Translations under genes and position numbers: made by a program
Shown: one piece after another, positions 16,783 to 26,400 of the stretch
Numbering within the stretch: position 1 is the stretch's first letter
How the letters are laid out: every line of letters begins with the position of its first letter
Assembly (NCBI GenBank): GCA_017792345.1
Contig: CP051228.1
Span: 124,001 to 188,000 of the forward strand
From: Mesoflavibacter sp.
GTDB lineage: Bacteria; Pseudomonadota; Alphaproteobacteria; UBA8366; Aestuariispiraceae
Direction of reading: 5' to 3'
Length of the DNA stretch: 64,000 bases
The notes under the pieces: generated by a model
Database searches by the model: none
What the model saw: the letters and a program-made list of their open reading frames with translations, nothing else
Told to the model about the DNA's origin: nothing

Positions 16783-19236
16783 TTAACCCCCAGTCAGTTG
16801 AAACGCGGCCCAATAGAAAGGATGCTCGAAGCGACGGCGCGTTTCGATTTGTGCCTGTCGCAACGCATCCGCATGGGAAGCGCCTTTGCCTAGCTCGGCA
16901 TAGAGCACGCGCATCAACGCCTCCGTCGCGTCGTCTGATACGGACCACAAGCTGGACACGATCCCGCGGGCACCGGCATAGAGGAAGCCCCGGTTCAACC
17001 CGACAACATCATCCCCGGTCGATACATCGCCCAGGCCCGTCTCGCAGGCCGAAAGGGTCACAAGGTCCGCCCGCAGGGCCAGACCATAGATTTCCGGCAC
17101 AGTCAGACTGCCGTCATCCCCCTCGCCCGGCGCCAACAACAATCGTGAGCTCAGCGGATCATTCGCCACGAATTCCCCATGGCTCGCCAGATGCAGCATG
17201 CCAAAGCCGGACGCGGTTCGTTTGAATGCGGATTCCGTCGCTACCTCGCGCAAGAGTACATGAGCCTTGTCGAATGAGGCGCGGATGGCCATCGATTCCC
17301 GTTGGGCACCAGGCAGATCGAACTTCGGATCGCCCAGATCCGGGTTTCCGAAAATCAGCAACCCTGCACCATCGCTCTGGATGCCCTCCGTCTTCAGGAA
17401 GGGCAGGACGTTGGCACTGGGCAGCAGGCGGATCTTGTGGCGATCCATCAAATAGCCGCTTCCGTCCCATAGGGCGGCGAAAGGCAGATAGTGCAGCGCG
17501 CCATGCGGTACGATCGATACCATCCCGGTGCGCAACTCGCCCGAGACCGGCCGGATCAGCAGATCGAATAGCGCGGCCGCATGTCGGCGCCAAGTTTCGC
17601 CCTTGGTCCGCCGCAGGGCCTCGCGCAAAGCCACCACTTCACGCTCCAAGCCCGGCGCTTCCAGTTCCTTTGCAGTGATCTTGTCACGGGTCGCTATCAC
17701 GGCGAAGACCTTGTCCGAGCCCGGATTGAAGAAGAATTCCAACAGGGTCTCGTCCGCTCCCAATAGGAGCTGGATCTTTTCAGCCGGCACCGGACGGACC
17801 GCAACAAGGCTGGCCAGTTCGGCATCAACGGCGGACAATTTGTCCAGCGCGGCGGCGCGTAGGGTCGCGCCATCAACGGCCGTGGTGGCCTGGAGGCTCT
17901 GTTTCTCCAGCCGGTCGATTTCAGTCAGAAGCGAAGCGGTCTGAACCGGATCGCGCCGACCTTTGGTCATTTCGGTACGTTGTGCCAGCAGATCGACCAG
18001 CGCCCGCCCCTTGGCCCGCTCGGCGAATTCCAGCGCGGCGGCCCCGTCTCCTGCCGCCACGGCCGCTGCGACAGCGTCGGCGTACAGCGCTGTTTTGTCA
18101 CCGGCGAAACCGACTTTGTAGGCGTCTATGTTAATGGAGGACCGCTGCGCTTCGATCACATCCGCACTCTGGCGGAACAGTACCAGCGCTGTCGCATAAT
18201 CACCCTGCGCGGCCAGGCTCTCCGCAAGACCATGCAGCGCCAGGTAATGCAGCTCCCCAAAATCCTTGGATCGCGGCTCCGCGAGGATCTCCTGGAAACC
18301 CGCTTTCGCCTGGTCGACCTTACCGACCCGCAGCCTCGCCCGGTTCAGCATCAACTCCCCTTCGAAGCCCTGCACGAACTCCCAGGTTTGCGGCGACATG
18401 CCATAGGCGGCGTAAAGCGGATAGGCGATTGGATTCAACTTCGCATGCAGGACCAGTATCTCCCACAAGGCGCCGCCGGCCCCGACCTTGCCGCTGCCTT
18501 CCAGGGATTCCACCACGCCGGCAAAATCGCCCATATCGTATTGTACGCGGGCCAGCCAGTGGCGCCGTCCGGAATCGGTCGCGCGCGTGAAGAAACCGCC
18601 GGTATCGAGCTCCTTCAACGCGGCGATCGCGTCTTGGGCCCTGGCCGTGTCGCCCACTCGCGCGGCCGCCATACCGACCACACCCAGCGACCGGGCACGC
18701 ACCAGCGTATTCGTCGACCCTCTTTGCCCTTCGCTGACGCCCAAGGTGAACAGGGCCATGAGTTCGCGGTTGTCTTCCGATGGGCGATCCACAAATTGGT
18801 TCTCGACCGCCAGACGATCCGCCTCGGACGCCAGAGCGAGGGCTTCGGTGTTGCGGCCAAGCCCCAGCAAAGCCTCGGCCTTCAAAATTTTCAGATAGAA
18901 CTGGCCATAGGGCCGGTTCATGTAATTGCCGGCGGGGTCGGCGTTCAGGAAGACATCGTCGTTGCGGGTTTTGATGTATCCATCCTTCGCGGCGACGCGT
19001 TGGGTCAGGACGTCGTGGCAGGTAAAGAAGGGTTCGTACCGGCGAAATTTCAGATAGGCGTCGCAGAGATTATAGACCTCCGACGTATCCAAAGCGGCGA
19101 AGGAACTTTCATCCCGAGCCGTCCCGGCAACACTGCCATAGTTCCCCGTCAGAACCGCTCGTTCCGCCTCTCCTCCCGTTTGACACCCGGTCAGAACCAG
19201 GCCTGCCGCCACCAAGAACCCCCACCGCCTATTCAT
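16783..19236 (-). CDS. TPR-CHAT domain lipoprotein (caspase-like peptidase)
   Basis: 817 residues. The N-terminus MNRRWGFLVAAGLVLTGC is a lipoprotein signal with lipobox LTGC, so the mature protein is membrane-anchored and faces the periplasm. About residues 60-430 are helical tetratricopeptide-like repeats, then a coiled region (LTEIDRLEKQSLQATT), then a C-terminal CHAT domain from about residue 560. The presumed catalytic dyad is H686 in HLASHGEF and C731 in LSACETG, both present. VGLNRGFLYAGARGIVSSLW is typical of CHAT. CHAT proteins include separase-like and Craspase-type peptidases, often activated through their TPR part; here the partner is unknown. GGGGGG precedes the start. Confidence 0.9.
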   Translation of the reverse strand: MNRRWGFLVAAGLVLTGCQTGGEAERAVLTGNYGSVAGTARDESSFAALDTSEVYNLCDAYLKFRRYEPFFTCHDVLTQRVAAKDGYIKTRNDDVFLNADPAGNYMNRPYGQFYLKILKAEALLGLGRNTEALALASEADRLAVENQFVDRPSEDNRELMALFTLGVSEGQRGSTNTLVRARSLGVVGMAAARVGDTARAQDAIAALKELDTGGFFTRATDSGRRHWLARVQYDMGDFAGVVESLEGSGKVGAGGALWEILVLHAKLNPIAYPLYAAYGMSPQTWEFVQGFEGELMLNRARLRVGKVDQAKAGFQEILAEPRSKDFGELHYLALHGLAESLAAQGDYATALVLFRQSADVIEAQRSSINIDAYKVGFAGDKTALYADAVAAAVAAGDGAAALEFAERAKGRALVDLLAQRTEMTKGRRDPVQTASLLTEIDRLEKQSLQATTAVDGATLRAAALDKLSAVDAELASLVAVRPVPAEKIQLLLGADETLLEFFFNPGSDKVFAVIATRDKITAKELEAPGLEREVVALREALRRTKGETWRRHAAALFDLLIRPVSGELRTGMVSIVPHGALHYLPFAALWDGSGYLMDRHKIRLLPSANVLPFLKTEGIQSDGAGLLIFGNPDLGDPKFDLPGAQRESMAIRASFDKAHVLLREVATESAFKRTASGFGMLHLASHGEFVANDPLSSRLLLAPGEGDDGSLTVPEIYGLALRADLVTLSACETGLGDVSTGDDVVGLNRGFLYAGARGIVSSLWSVSDDATEALMRVLYAELGKGASHADALRQAQIETRRRFEHPFYWAAFQLTGG

Positions 19237-19428
19237 GCGACCCCCCGTGTGAATGATCCATTCAAATCTCGCTATGCCACTGCGAAACGTCCGTCAACTT
19301 TTTGTTTTTAGGGATTTTTTCGGGAAAATCTTATGTCTATGGAAGCTCTGGAAATGGTTTGCGGTTGATTCGATCCATCACGAACGACACGCTGTAGGAA
19401 GAGTGTCCGAAACAGCTAACGGCGGCTC
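19237..19428. other. Divergent promoter region, CHAT gene and flavodoxin-like gene
   Basis: 192 bases without a gene. A short perfect dyad, TGAATG/CATTCA with three bases between (19250-19264), lies 14 bases upstream of the CHAT start and could be an operator or chance. A T-rich stretch (about 19299-19321) lies in the middle. No promoter could be assigned with confidence. Confidence 0.4.
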
Positions 19429-19890
19429 ATGAAACGGCTTTTGATTGTCACGCACGCCCCGTCACCCAATACGCGGAAACTACGCGATGCCGCGATCGAT
19501 GGCGCACGGGAAGGCGGCGACGGTGCCGTGGAAATCGTCGCGAAACCGGCCCTGGAGGCAGGACCGGAAGACGTGCTGGCGGCCGACGGCATCCTGTTGG
19601 GCACGACCGAAAACCTGGGATACATGTCCGGCGCGCTGAAGGATTTCTTCGATCGGTCCTATTACGGCGTGATCGAGGAAAAGCAGGGCCTGCCCTTCGC
19701 GCTGTATATCCGCGCAGGCTTGGATGGGACGGGAACGCGACGGGCGGTGGAGAGCATTGCCACCGGCCTTCGCTGGAAGCCGATGCGCGATCCCTTGATC
19801 TGCCGGGGCGACTGGCAGGACGCATTCGTCGACGAATGCCGGGAGCTGGGCATGCTGGCTGCGGCGGGACTGGACGCCGGCATCTACTGA
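19429..19890 (+). CDS. Flavodoxin-like/NAD(P)H-dependent FMN reductase family protein
   Basis: 153 residues with a flavodoxin fold. The N-terminal strand and phosphate-binding loop read LLIVTHAPSPNTRKL, followed by DGILLGTTENLGYMSGALKDFFDRSYY, the FMN-contacting loop typical of WrbA/FMN-reductase relatives. No membrane segment or signal. Short for the NADPH reductases and close to flavodoxin size. Upstream is the CHAT gene (divergent); the downstream PAS_5 gene is 99 bases away on the same strand. Function beyond flavin binding is not assigned. Confidence 0.8.
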   Translation: MKRLLIVTHAPSPNTRKLRDAAIDGAREGGDGAVEIVAKPALEAGPEDVLAADGILLGTTENLGYMSGALKDFFDRSYYGVIEEKQGLPFALYIRAGLDGTGTRRAVESIATGLRWKPMRDPLICRGDWQDAFVDECRELGMLAAAGLDAGIY

Positions 19891-19989
19891 TTTGCCGGTC
19901 CCTGTATCAAATTGTCTTAGGCACAAGTCCGTTCTTTCGGTGCGATTCGAATTGGGGTATCCCTGTACGCGCGCGATCGAAAGAGTGAC

Positions 19990-20511
19990 ATGGCTGACGA
20001 TATCCTGACCGACCGCCACCGGCGATTGCTATCGCATTGGCGGTCCCTGATTCCTGCGGGGCGAGATATTCCGCCACGCCGCAGTTTCGATCCTGTCGAT
20101 ATCCCGGACATTCTGTCTTTCCTGGTGCTCGCCGACATCGAGGGGCAGGAACTGCGCTTCCGCGTCGTCGGGACCGAAATGACGGAAGCCTGGGGCAAGG
20201 ACTATACCGGCCAAACCCTGTCCCAGATCATGGGCGGGGAGTATCACGACTTCATCCGGGATCTGTTCGACACCTGCATCTCAAGCCGGGCGCCGGTAGT
20301 GTCGCACAGCCGGTTCCAATGGGACCGGGGCCGTCATTTGGATACGATCCGGATCATGGTGCCGTTGGCCTCAAACGCCGATCCCGACCGGGTGGGCCAT
20401 GTCGTGGTGGGTCAGTCCTTCGACTATTCCCAAACGGGGCCCCAATCGCCCCGCGTCTACAGTTTGAAGGACGGCAACTTCGCGGAGATCTCGCGCACGA
20501 TCCTGTCGTGA
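19990..20511 (+). CDS. PAS_5 domain protein
   Basis: 173 residues, one domain, of the alphaproteobacterial PAS_5 (DUF1696-like in style) type. It reads PPRRSFDPVDIPDILSFLVL, ELRFRVVGTEMTEAWGKDYTGQTLSQI and a C-terminal beta strand set ending VVGQSFDYS. No output domain is attached, so it is either a stand-alone sensor or an adapter. The family is common as multi-copy single-domain proteins in this class and few members have a known ligand. Confidence 0.75.
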   Translation: MADDILTDRHRRLLSHWRSLIPAGRDIPPRRSFDPVDIPDILSFLVLADIEGQELRFRVVGTEMTEAWGKDYTGQTLSQIMGGEYHDFIRDLFDTCISSRAPVVSHSRFQWDRGRHLDTIRIMVPLASNADPDRVGHVVVGQSFDYSQTGPQSPRVYSLKDGNFAEISRTILS

Positions 20512-20534
20512 CAACCGCCTTGGGGCGATTGCGA

Positions 20535-20939
20535 CTATTCCTGCGGCGCCGGGGTTTGCGGGTCCTTGCAGTCGAGAAGCCAGACGTCATAGACGGCGTG
20601 TTCGACGGCGTTCAAGCCCGGGCTGGACGCGAACATCCAACCGGTGAACAGGACATTCTGTTCCTGCCCCGGGCGCAGTTCATCGATTTCAATGAATGCC
20701 GCCGCCTCGGGGCGTTCTTCCGGCGGCGTGCGGTCGCAATGCCGGACCCGGATGCGCAGAGCGCCGAAATCGATCGGCTGATCGATCTGAACCTCGAAAG
20801 TCGAAACCCGCGCGGTAACCTTGTCCAATCCCTGCAGGACGGCAATCGACTTCGGATCCGCCGATGCCGTGCCAGCACCGGCCGCCAGAGCGGCGGTGAA
20901 GGCAACGCCGGAAGCGAGACGCGCAAACCAAACGGTCAT
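20535..20939 (-). CDS. DUF2155 domain periplasmic protein
   Basis: 134 residues from the ATG at 20939, which overlaps the methyltransferase stop by four bases. N-terminal signal peptide (MTVWFARLASG, hydrophobic core, TASA-DPK). The mature part has the DUF2155 core: VLQGLDKVTARVSTFEV, IRVRHCDRTPPEE and NVLFTGWMFASSPGLNAVEH, with cysteines in RHC and LLDC. Conserved in Alphaproteobacteria, often near ndufA12 and aat; function unknown. Last gene of the ndufA12-led operon. Confidence 0.88.
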   Translation of the reverse strand: MTVWFARLASGVAFTAALAAGAGTASADPKSIAVLQGLDKVTARVSTFEVQIDQPIDFGALRIRVRHCDRTPPEERPEAAAFIEIDELRPGQEQNVLFTGWMFASSPGLNAVEHAVYDVWLLDCKDPQTPAPQE

Positions 20940-21694
20940 TGGGGCAACTCCGCCGAGAACCGGAGGCGCACATAGTCGGCAATCCAAACCCCATCCGGGT
21001 CGGTCAGCATCGGGCGCAGTGCCTCGCGGATCTGATCGATCGCGGCGGGCCGGTCCGACGCGTCGATCCGGTTCAGGAAGCTCTCCCCAAAGACCGCCAG
21101 CCACCCGTCGACATCGCCCGGCAAGGGTGTGGGCCGGTCGATCAGTTCAATGGATTTGACCACGAATCCGGCGTTCTTCAGAACGGCACTGTAAACCTCG
21201 GTGGTCGGGAAATACCAGGGGTCGGCGGCGTCCGGGTCGACACCGCGCGCCGCGACCGCGACGCGCAGCGCCGTGCGAAGTGTCTGCACATTGCCGGCCC
21301 CACCGAATTCGCCGACGAAACGTCCGCCCGGTTTCAGGGCGCGCCGGACCCCGGCGGCGACAGCGGCGGCATCCTTCATCCAATGCAGCGCGGCATTGGT
21401 GAAGACCGCATCGAATTCGGCATCGAAAGTCAGGTTCTGACCGTCGACCACTTGGGCGTTCAGGCCTTCTTCGCGCGCCTTTCGGATCTGGTCCGCGCTG
21501 GCATCCGCACCGATGACGTCGCAACCCAGCGCCGCCAGTTTTCGGGTCAGGGCCCCGTCGCCGCAGCCTAGATCCAGAATGCGCTCGCCCGGGCGCGGGG
21601 CCAGAAGGTCCACGACCGGCATGCCCAGTTCCGCAACGAAACCGGCATTCTTGCGATATCGGTCCGGGTCCCAATGTTGATCGGCGACCGTCAT
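20936..21694 (-). CDS. Class I SAM-dependent methyltransferase
   Basis: 252 residues. SAM-binding motif I is ILDLGCGDGALTRKLA with the acidic end of strand 2 at VIGADAS; later motifs are FDAVFTNAALHWMKD and LKPGGRFVGEFGG. The pattern resembles trans-aconitate methyltransferase (ALHWM), but substrate cannot be read from the sequence. It sits inside the ndufA12-mce-mlaD-DUF2155 run, 24 bases after mlaD and overlapping the DUF2155 gene by four bases. Confidence 0.88.
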   Translation of the reverse strand: MTVADQHWDPDRYRKNAGFVAELGMPVVDLLAPRPGERILDLGCGDGALTRKLAALGCDVIGADASADQIRKAREEGLNAQVVDGQNLTFDAEFDAVFTNAALHWMKDAAAVAAGVRRALKPGGRFVGEFGGAGNVQTLRTALRVAVAARGVDPDAADPWYFPTTEVYSAVLKNAGFVVKSIELIDRPTPLPGDVDGWLAVFGESFLNRIDASDRPAAIDQIREALRPMLTDPDGVWIADYVRLRFSAELPQ

Positions 21695-21718
21695 GCGGCG
21701 GCTCCTTTCCCTTGGGGC

Positions 21719-22168
21719 CTATTCCTCGGTGATCAGGAAGATCGCCCGGCCCAGCAGGTCCTCCAGCGCGACGACATCTCGTGTGTCCAAGATCTCGTCG
21801 CCATCGGCCAGAACTTCACTGTCCTGGCCCGGGACCAGTTTCACATACATCCCGCCCAGCAATCCGTCGCCGGTAATGGACACGGTCGAATCGGCGGGCA
21901 CCTGCACCCCATTCTGGATCGTCATCTCCACAACCGCTTGATACAGCTCGGGATCGATCGAGGTATCGGTGACGGTCCCGACCTTGACGCCGCCGATGCG
22001 GACATCGGCCCCCAGGGTCAGGCCGTCCACCGCGCCGAAACGGCCGGACAGTTTGAAGCCGCTGCGGTCGGCGGCAAGATCCGTCGCCTGATAGGCGAGA
22101 TATAGGAACAGGCCCGCAACGATCAGGACGACCGCGCCCATGATGGTTTCGATGACGCTGCGCTGCAT
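21719..22168 (-). CDS. mlaD: MlaD-type MCE lipid-transport protein
   Basis: 149 residues: one N-terminal membrane segment (IMGAVVLIVAGLFLYLAY) and one MCE domain (VDGLTLGADVRIGGVKVGTV; STVSITGDGLLGGMYVKLVPG). This is the MlaD architecture, a hexameric ring carrying phospholipid across the periplasm for outer-membrane asymmetry. The ABC permease and ATPase (mlaE, mlaF) are not in this window. It starts six bases after the preceding MCE gene. Confidence 0.9.
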   Translation of the reverse strand: MQRSVIETIMGAVVLIVAGLFLYLAYQATDLAADRSGFKLSGRFGAVDGLTLGADVRIGGVKVGTVTDTSIDPELYQAVVEMTIQNGVQVPADSTVSITGDGLLGGMYVKLVPGQDSEVLADGDEILDTRDVVALEDLLGRAIFLITEE

Positions 22169-22173
22169 GGCCC

Positions 22174-22659
22174 CTACTCCGCCGGTTCTTGCTGTTCGGT
22201 GCGGCGCGCTTCCGCCATCAGGATGATCTTTTCGAACAGGTCGAAAAACGAGATCGAGTTGCGCGTGAAGTCGAAAGCGCCGCCGGGGGGCAGAATGTCA
22301 TAATCGCCGCCCGGAACGACCCGGATGTATTTGCCGCCTGCCAAACCGTCACTGATGATCGACGCCTCGCTGTCGACGGGAATTTCGAATCCGTCATGGA
22401 TGTTCAGTTCGACGACGACCTCATTCGTGGCCTTGTCCAATCGCATGGCGTGGACATTGCCGATGGGCAGCCCCGCCATCAGAACGCGGCTGCCGGTACT
22501 GAGACCGGCCGCGGATTCGTAATAGGCAAACAGGCGATAGCCGTCCGCCCCGCGATTGGTCGGTTCACCCAGATAGCCCAGCACAAAAAACGCCGCCAGC
22601 GCGGTACAGGTCGCCGCACCGATAAGGCAATGTCTGGCATCGCGGGAAAGGCGGGCCAT
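22174..22659 (-). CDS. MCE domain protein (MlaD-like)
   Basis: 161 residues from the ATG at 22659, with GGAG five bases upstream. N-terminal membrane segment (CLIGAATCTALAAFFVLGYL), then an MCE domain with SAAGLSTGSRVLMAGLPIG and ASIISDGLAGGKYIRVVPGG. A second, divergent MCE protein directly before mlaD suggests a mixed ring or two versions of the same carrier. The C-terminal region (SISFFDLFEKIILMAEARR) parallels the C-terminal helix of its neighbour (DLLGRAIFLI). Confidence 0.88.
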   Translation of the reverse strand: MARLSRDARHCLIGAATCTALAAFFVLGYLGEPTNRGADGYRLFAYYESAAGLSTGSRVLMAGLPIGNVHAMRLDKATNEVVVELNIHDGFEIPVDSEASIISDGLAGGKYIRVVPGGDYDILPPGGAFDFTRNSISFFDLFEKIILMAEARRTEQQEPAE

Positions 22660-22708
22660 GGCTACTCCGTCAACAAGGGCCGGCGCGGCATGCGCGCCCG
22701 CGATCGCG

Positions 22709-23071
22709 TCATTCCGGCGACCAGGCCTCGTAATCGCCCGTGGCCGAGGCGCGGCGACCGCCGGCAAGCGTATGTCCGGGCGGACGATAGGCCTCGACCG
22801 TGCCGGTCAGATTCGGAACATGGTCCCGCTGCCAGTCGAATTTGGGGCGGCTTTGTGCCGAAGGGAAGGCATCGATCGTGTAGTGCAGCCAGGCATGATG
22901 CTGCGGCGGGACACGGGACGCCTCGTCCAGGCCGTCCTTGTAGATGACCCAACGGCGGCGGCGCGATCCGGCCGACGTCTTACGATCCTGATAATAGACA
23001 TTGCCGTGCTCGTCCTCACCCACGCGTTCGCCGCGCAGCCAAGTCGTCAGCCGGGTAATCGCATTGGCCAT
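22709..23071 (-). CDS. NADH:ubiquinone oxidoreductase subunit NDUFA12
   Basis: 120 residues, the bacterial homologue of the complex I accessory subunit NDUFA12 (B17.2). Signatures are GERVGEDEHGNVYYQDR near residue 15, RRRRWVIYKDGLDEASRVPPQHHAWLHY split over residues 37-63, and the C-terminal YRPPGH. Cytoplasmic, bound to the peripheral arm. It is the first gene of the minus-strand operon leading into the MCE genes and shares a 339-base upstream region with nrdJ. Confidence 0.92.
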   Translation of the reverse strand: MANAITRLTTWLRGERVGEDEHGNVYYQDRKTSAGSRRRRWVIYKDGLDEASRVPPQHHAWLHYTIDAFPSAQSRPKFDWQRDHVPNLTGTVEAYRPPGHTLAGGRRASATGDYEAWSPE

Positions 23072-23208
23072 GGCCGGTCGTATCCTTGAATCTGAATGCC
23101 TTCCTGATTGCCGCGACTATGGCAAAGCCGCGCCCTTCCGTCCAGCCTGCAGGCGGCCAATCCGGGCGCCCGCCGCAGAATTCCGCACAAACCCGAGAGT
23201 CGTGAAAA

Positions 23209-23314
23209 AATCAATATATAGAATGCAATCTAATTCTCTGCGGTTTGGGGATACTGCATATTGTATCTGTCCACAGATGGTGTACCATCGTCGACGGTTC
23301 ACAATATATAGCGC
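23209..23314. promoter_or_regulatory. Two NrdR-like boxes upstream of nrdJ
   Basis: Two copies of CAATATATAG occur in the 339-base gap: at 23212-23221 (AATCAATATATAGAAT, 23209-23224) and 23302-23311 (TCACAATATATAGCGC, 23299-23314). Both resemble the NrdR consensus (roughly ACACWATATWTWGTGT), which represses ribonucleotide reductase genes. The spacing is 90 bases rather than the usual tandem 30 or so. A further dyad GATGGT/ACCATC lies between them at 23276-23289. The rest of 23072-23410 has no gene. Confidence 0.55.
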
Positions 23315-23410
23315 GTCGGTCGGCAAATGCAGGCGGGGAGTTAAGCCTGTCGCCGAGAAACGGTCGTCCCGGCGCTCGGCAATCTGGCAGCCAAGGGGGT
23401 CAGCGTACTC

Positions 23411-26400
23411 ATGCGTATCGCGAGACGGTTCACCAATAAAAACGAGTCGCCCTATGCGGCGATCCAGTTCCGCAAGACCAATTCGGAAATCCGGAACCCG
23501 GACGGAACCGTCGTCTTCCAATTGAAGGATATCGAGATCCCTTCGAATTACAGCCAGGTTGCGGGCGACGTCCTGGCCCAGAAGTATTTCCGCAAGGCCG
23601 GCGTCCCCGCCGCGACCAAGCCGGTCAAGGAAAAGGACGTTCCGGAATTCCTGTGGCGCCGCGTCCCCGATGAGGGCGCGCTCGACAAACTGCCCGAAGA
23701 CACGCGTTACGGCAGCGAGACCAGGGCGACGCAAGTTTTCGATCGTCTGGCCGGCACCTGGACCTATTGGGGCTGGAAGGGCGGCTATTTCGATGCCGAA
23801 GAGGATGCCCAAGCCTATTTCGACGAAATGCGCTTCATGCTGGCGCGCCAGATGGCCGCGCCGAACAGCCCGCAATGGTTCAATACCGGCTTGCATTGGG
23901 CCTATGGCATCGACGGGCCGAGCCAGGGCCATCACTATGTCGACTATAAGACCGGCAAGCTGGTCCGGTCCAAATCGGCCTATGAACATCCGCAGCCCCA
24001 TGCCTGTTTCATCCAGTCCGTCGACGACGATCTGGTGAATGACAACGGCATCATGGACCTCTGGGTCCGCGAGGCGCGCCTGTTCAAATATGGCAGCGGC
24101 ACCGGCACCAATTTCTCGCGCATTCGCGGCGCCAACGAACCGTTGGCGGGCGGCGGCAAGTCCTCCGGCCTGATGAGCTTCCTGAAGATCGGCGACAAGG
24201 CCGCGGGCGCAATCAAGTCCGGCGGCACGACGCGCCGGGCGGCCAAGATGGTCGTCGTCGATATCGATCACCCCGACATTGAGAAATTCGTCGACTGGAA
24301 GGTGATCGAGGAGCAGAAGGTCGCCGCCCTGGTCGCCGGATCGAAACTGCACGCCCAGCATCTGAACGCGATCATGCAGGCCTGTAACGAGGGCCGCCTA
24401 GACGATGGCGCGGTACTGACCGGGGACGCCCGCTTCGATCCGAAGCGCAACCGCACCCTGAAGGCCGAGATCCGCGCCGCGCGCCGCGCCCAGATCCCCG
24501 AAAACTATGTCCAACGCGTCATCCAATTCGCGCGTCAGGGCTATACCGGTATCGAGTTCCCGACCTATGACACGGACTGGGATTCGGAGGCCTACAGCAC
24601 CGTTTCCGGTCAGAACGCCAACAATTCCGTCCGTGTGACCGACGATTTCCTGCGCGCGGTCGAAACCGGCGGCGATTGGAAGCTGACCAACCGGACCGAT
24701 GGCAAGACGGCCAAGACGATCAAGGCGGCGGATCTTTGGGAAAAGATCGGTCACGCGGCCTGGGCCAGCGCCGACCCCGGTATCCAATACGACACGACCA
24801 TCAACGACTGGCACACCTGCACGAATTCCGGCCGGATCAACGCGTCGAACCCGTGTTCGGAATACATGTTCCTGGACGACACGGCATGCAATCTGGCCTC
24901 GCTGAACCTGATGCAGTTCCGGCGACCGGATCGCGGTTTCGACATCGAAGGCTTCAGCCACGCCGTTCGCCTGTGGACCGTGACGCTGGAAATCTCCGTC
25001 CTGATGGCGCAGTTCCCGTCCAAGTCCATTGCGGAGCTGTCCTACAAATACCGCACGCTGGGCCTGGGCTTTGCCAATATCGGCGGTCTGCTGATGGCGG
25101 CCGGCCTGTCTTATGACAGCGATGAGGGCCGGGCGATCTGCGGCGCGATTTCCGCCCTGATGACCGGCGTCTCCTACGAGACCTCCGCCGAGATGGCTGC
25201 CGAGCTTGGCGCCTTCCCCGGTTACGAGGAAAATCGCGACGCCATGCTGCGCGTCATGCGCAACCACCGCGTTGCTGCCCATGGCTGGGGCGACGGCTAT
25301 GACGGGCTGGCCGTGACGCCGGTGCCTCTGGATGTGCCGAACTGCCCGGACGAAGTTCTGGCGAAGGCCGCCGCCGATGCCTGGGACCGCGCCGTGAAAG
25401 CGGGTGAACAGCATGGCTACCGCAATGCCCAGGCCACTGTCATCGCGCCCACCGGCACGATCGGTCTGGTCATGGATTGCGATACGACGGGGATCGAGCC
25501 GGACTTCGCGCTGGTGAAATTCAAGAAGCTGGCCGGTGGCGGCTATTTCAAGATCATCAACCGCACCGTACCGGAAGCCCTGAAAACTCTGGGCTACAGC
25601 GAACGGGAAATCGGTGAGATCGAACGGTATGCCGTCGGGCACGGCACCCTGGCCGGCGCGCCGGGCGTCAACCATGACAGCCTGATGGCCAAAGGGTTCG
25701 GCCCGGAGGAAATCGCCAAGCTGGAATCCGCCTTGGGCAATGCCTTCGACATCAAGTTCGTGTTCAACAAGTGGACGTTGGGCGAAGCCTTCTGCACCGA
25801 CATGCTGGGCTTCGACGCCGACGATCTGAACAACATGAGCTTCGACATGCTGGCCGAGCTGGGTTTCGAGCGGCATGAGATCGAGGCCGCGAACACCTAT
25901 TGCTGCGGGGCGATGACCCTGGAAGGTGCACCCCATCTGCGCAGCACCGATCTGCCGGTCTTCGACTGCGCCAATCCCTGCGGCAAGAAAGGCACCCGCT
26001 TCCTGACCGCGGAAAGCCATATCCGCATGATGGCGGCGGCGCAGCCCTTCATCAGCGGCGCCATTTCCAAGACGATCAACATGCCGAATTCGGCCAGCGT
26101 CGAGGATTGCAAGGCGGCCTATATCCTGAGTTGGAAGCTGGGCCTGAAAGCCAATGCGCTCTATCGCGACGGCTCCAAGCTGTCCCAGCCGCTGGCCTCC
26201 AGCCTGCTGGACGACGACGACCTGCAGGACGATCTGGCCGACGCGACACCGGCCGAAGCCATTCCGATGGTCGCGGAGCGGATCGTCGAACGCATTATCG
26301 AGAAACGCGCCGACCGCAAGAAACTGCCGCATCGTCGCAAGGGCTATACCCAGAAGGCGATCGTCGGCGGCCACAAGGTCTATCTGCGCACCGGCGAGTA

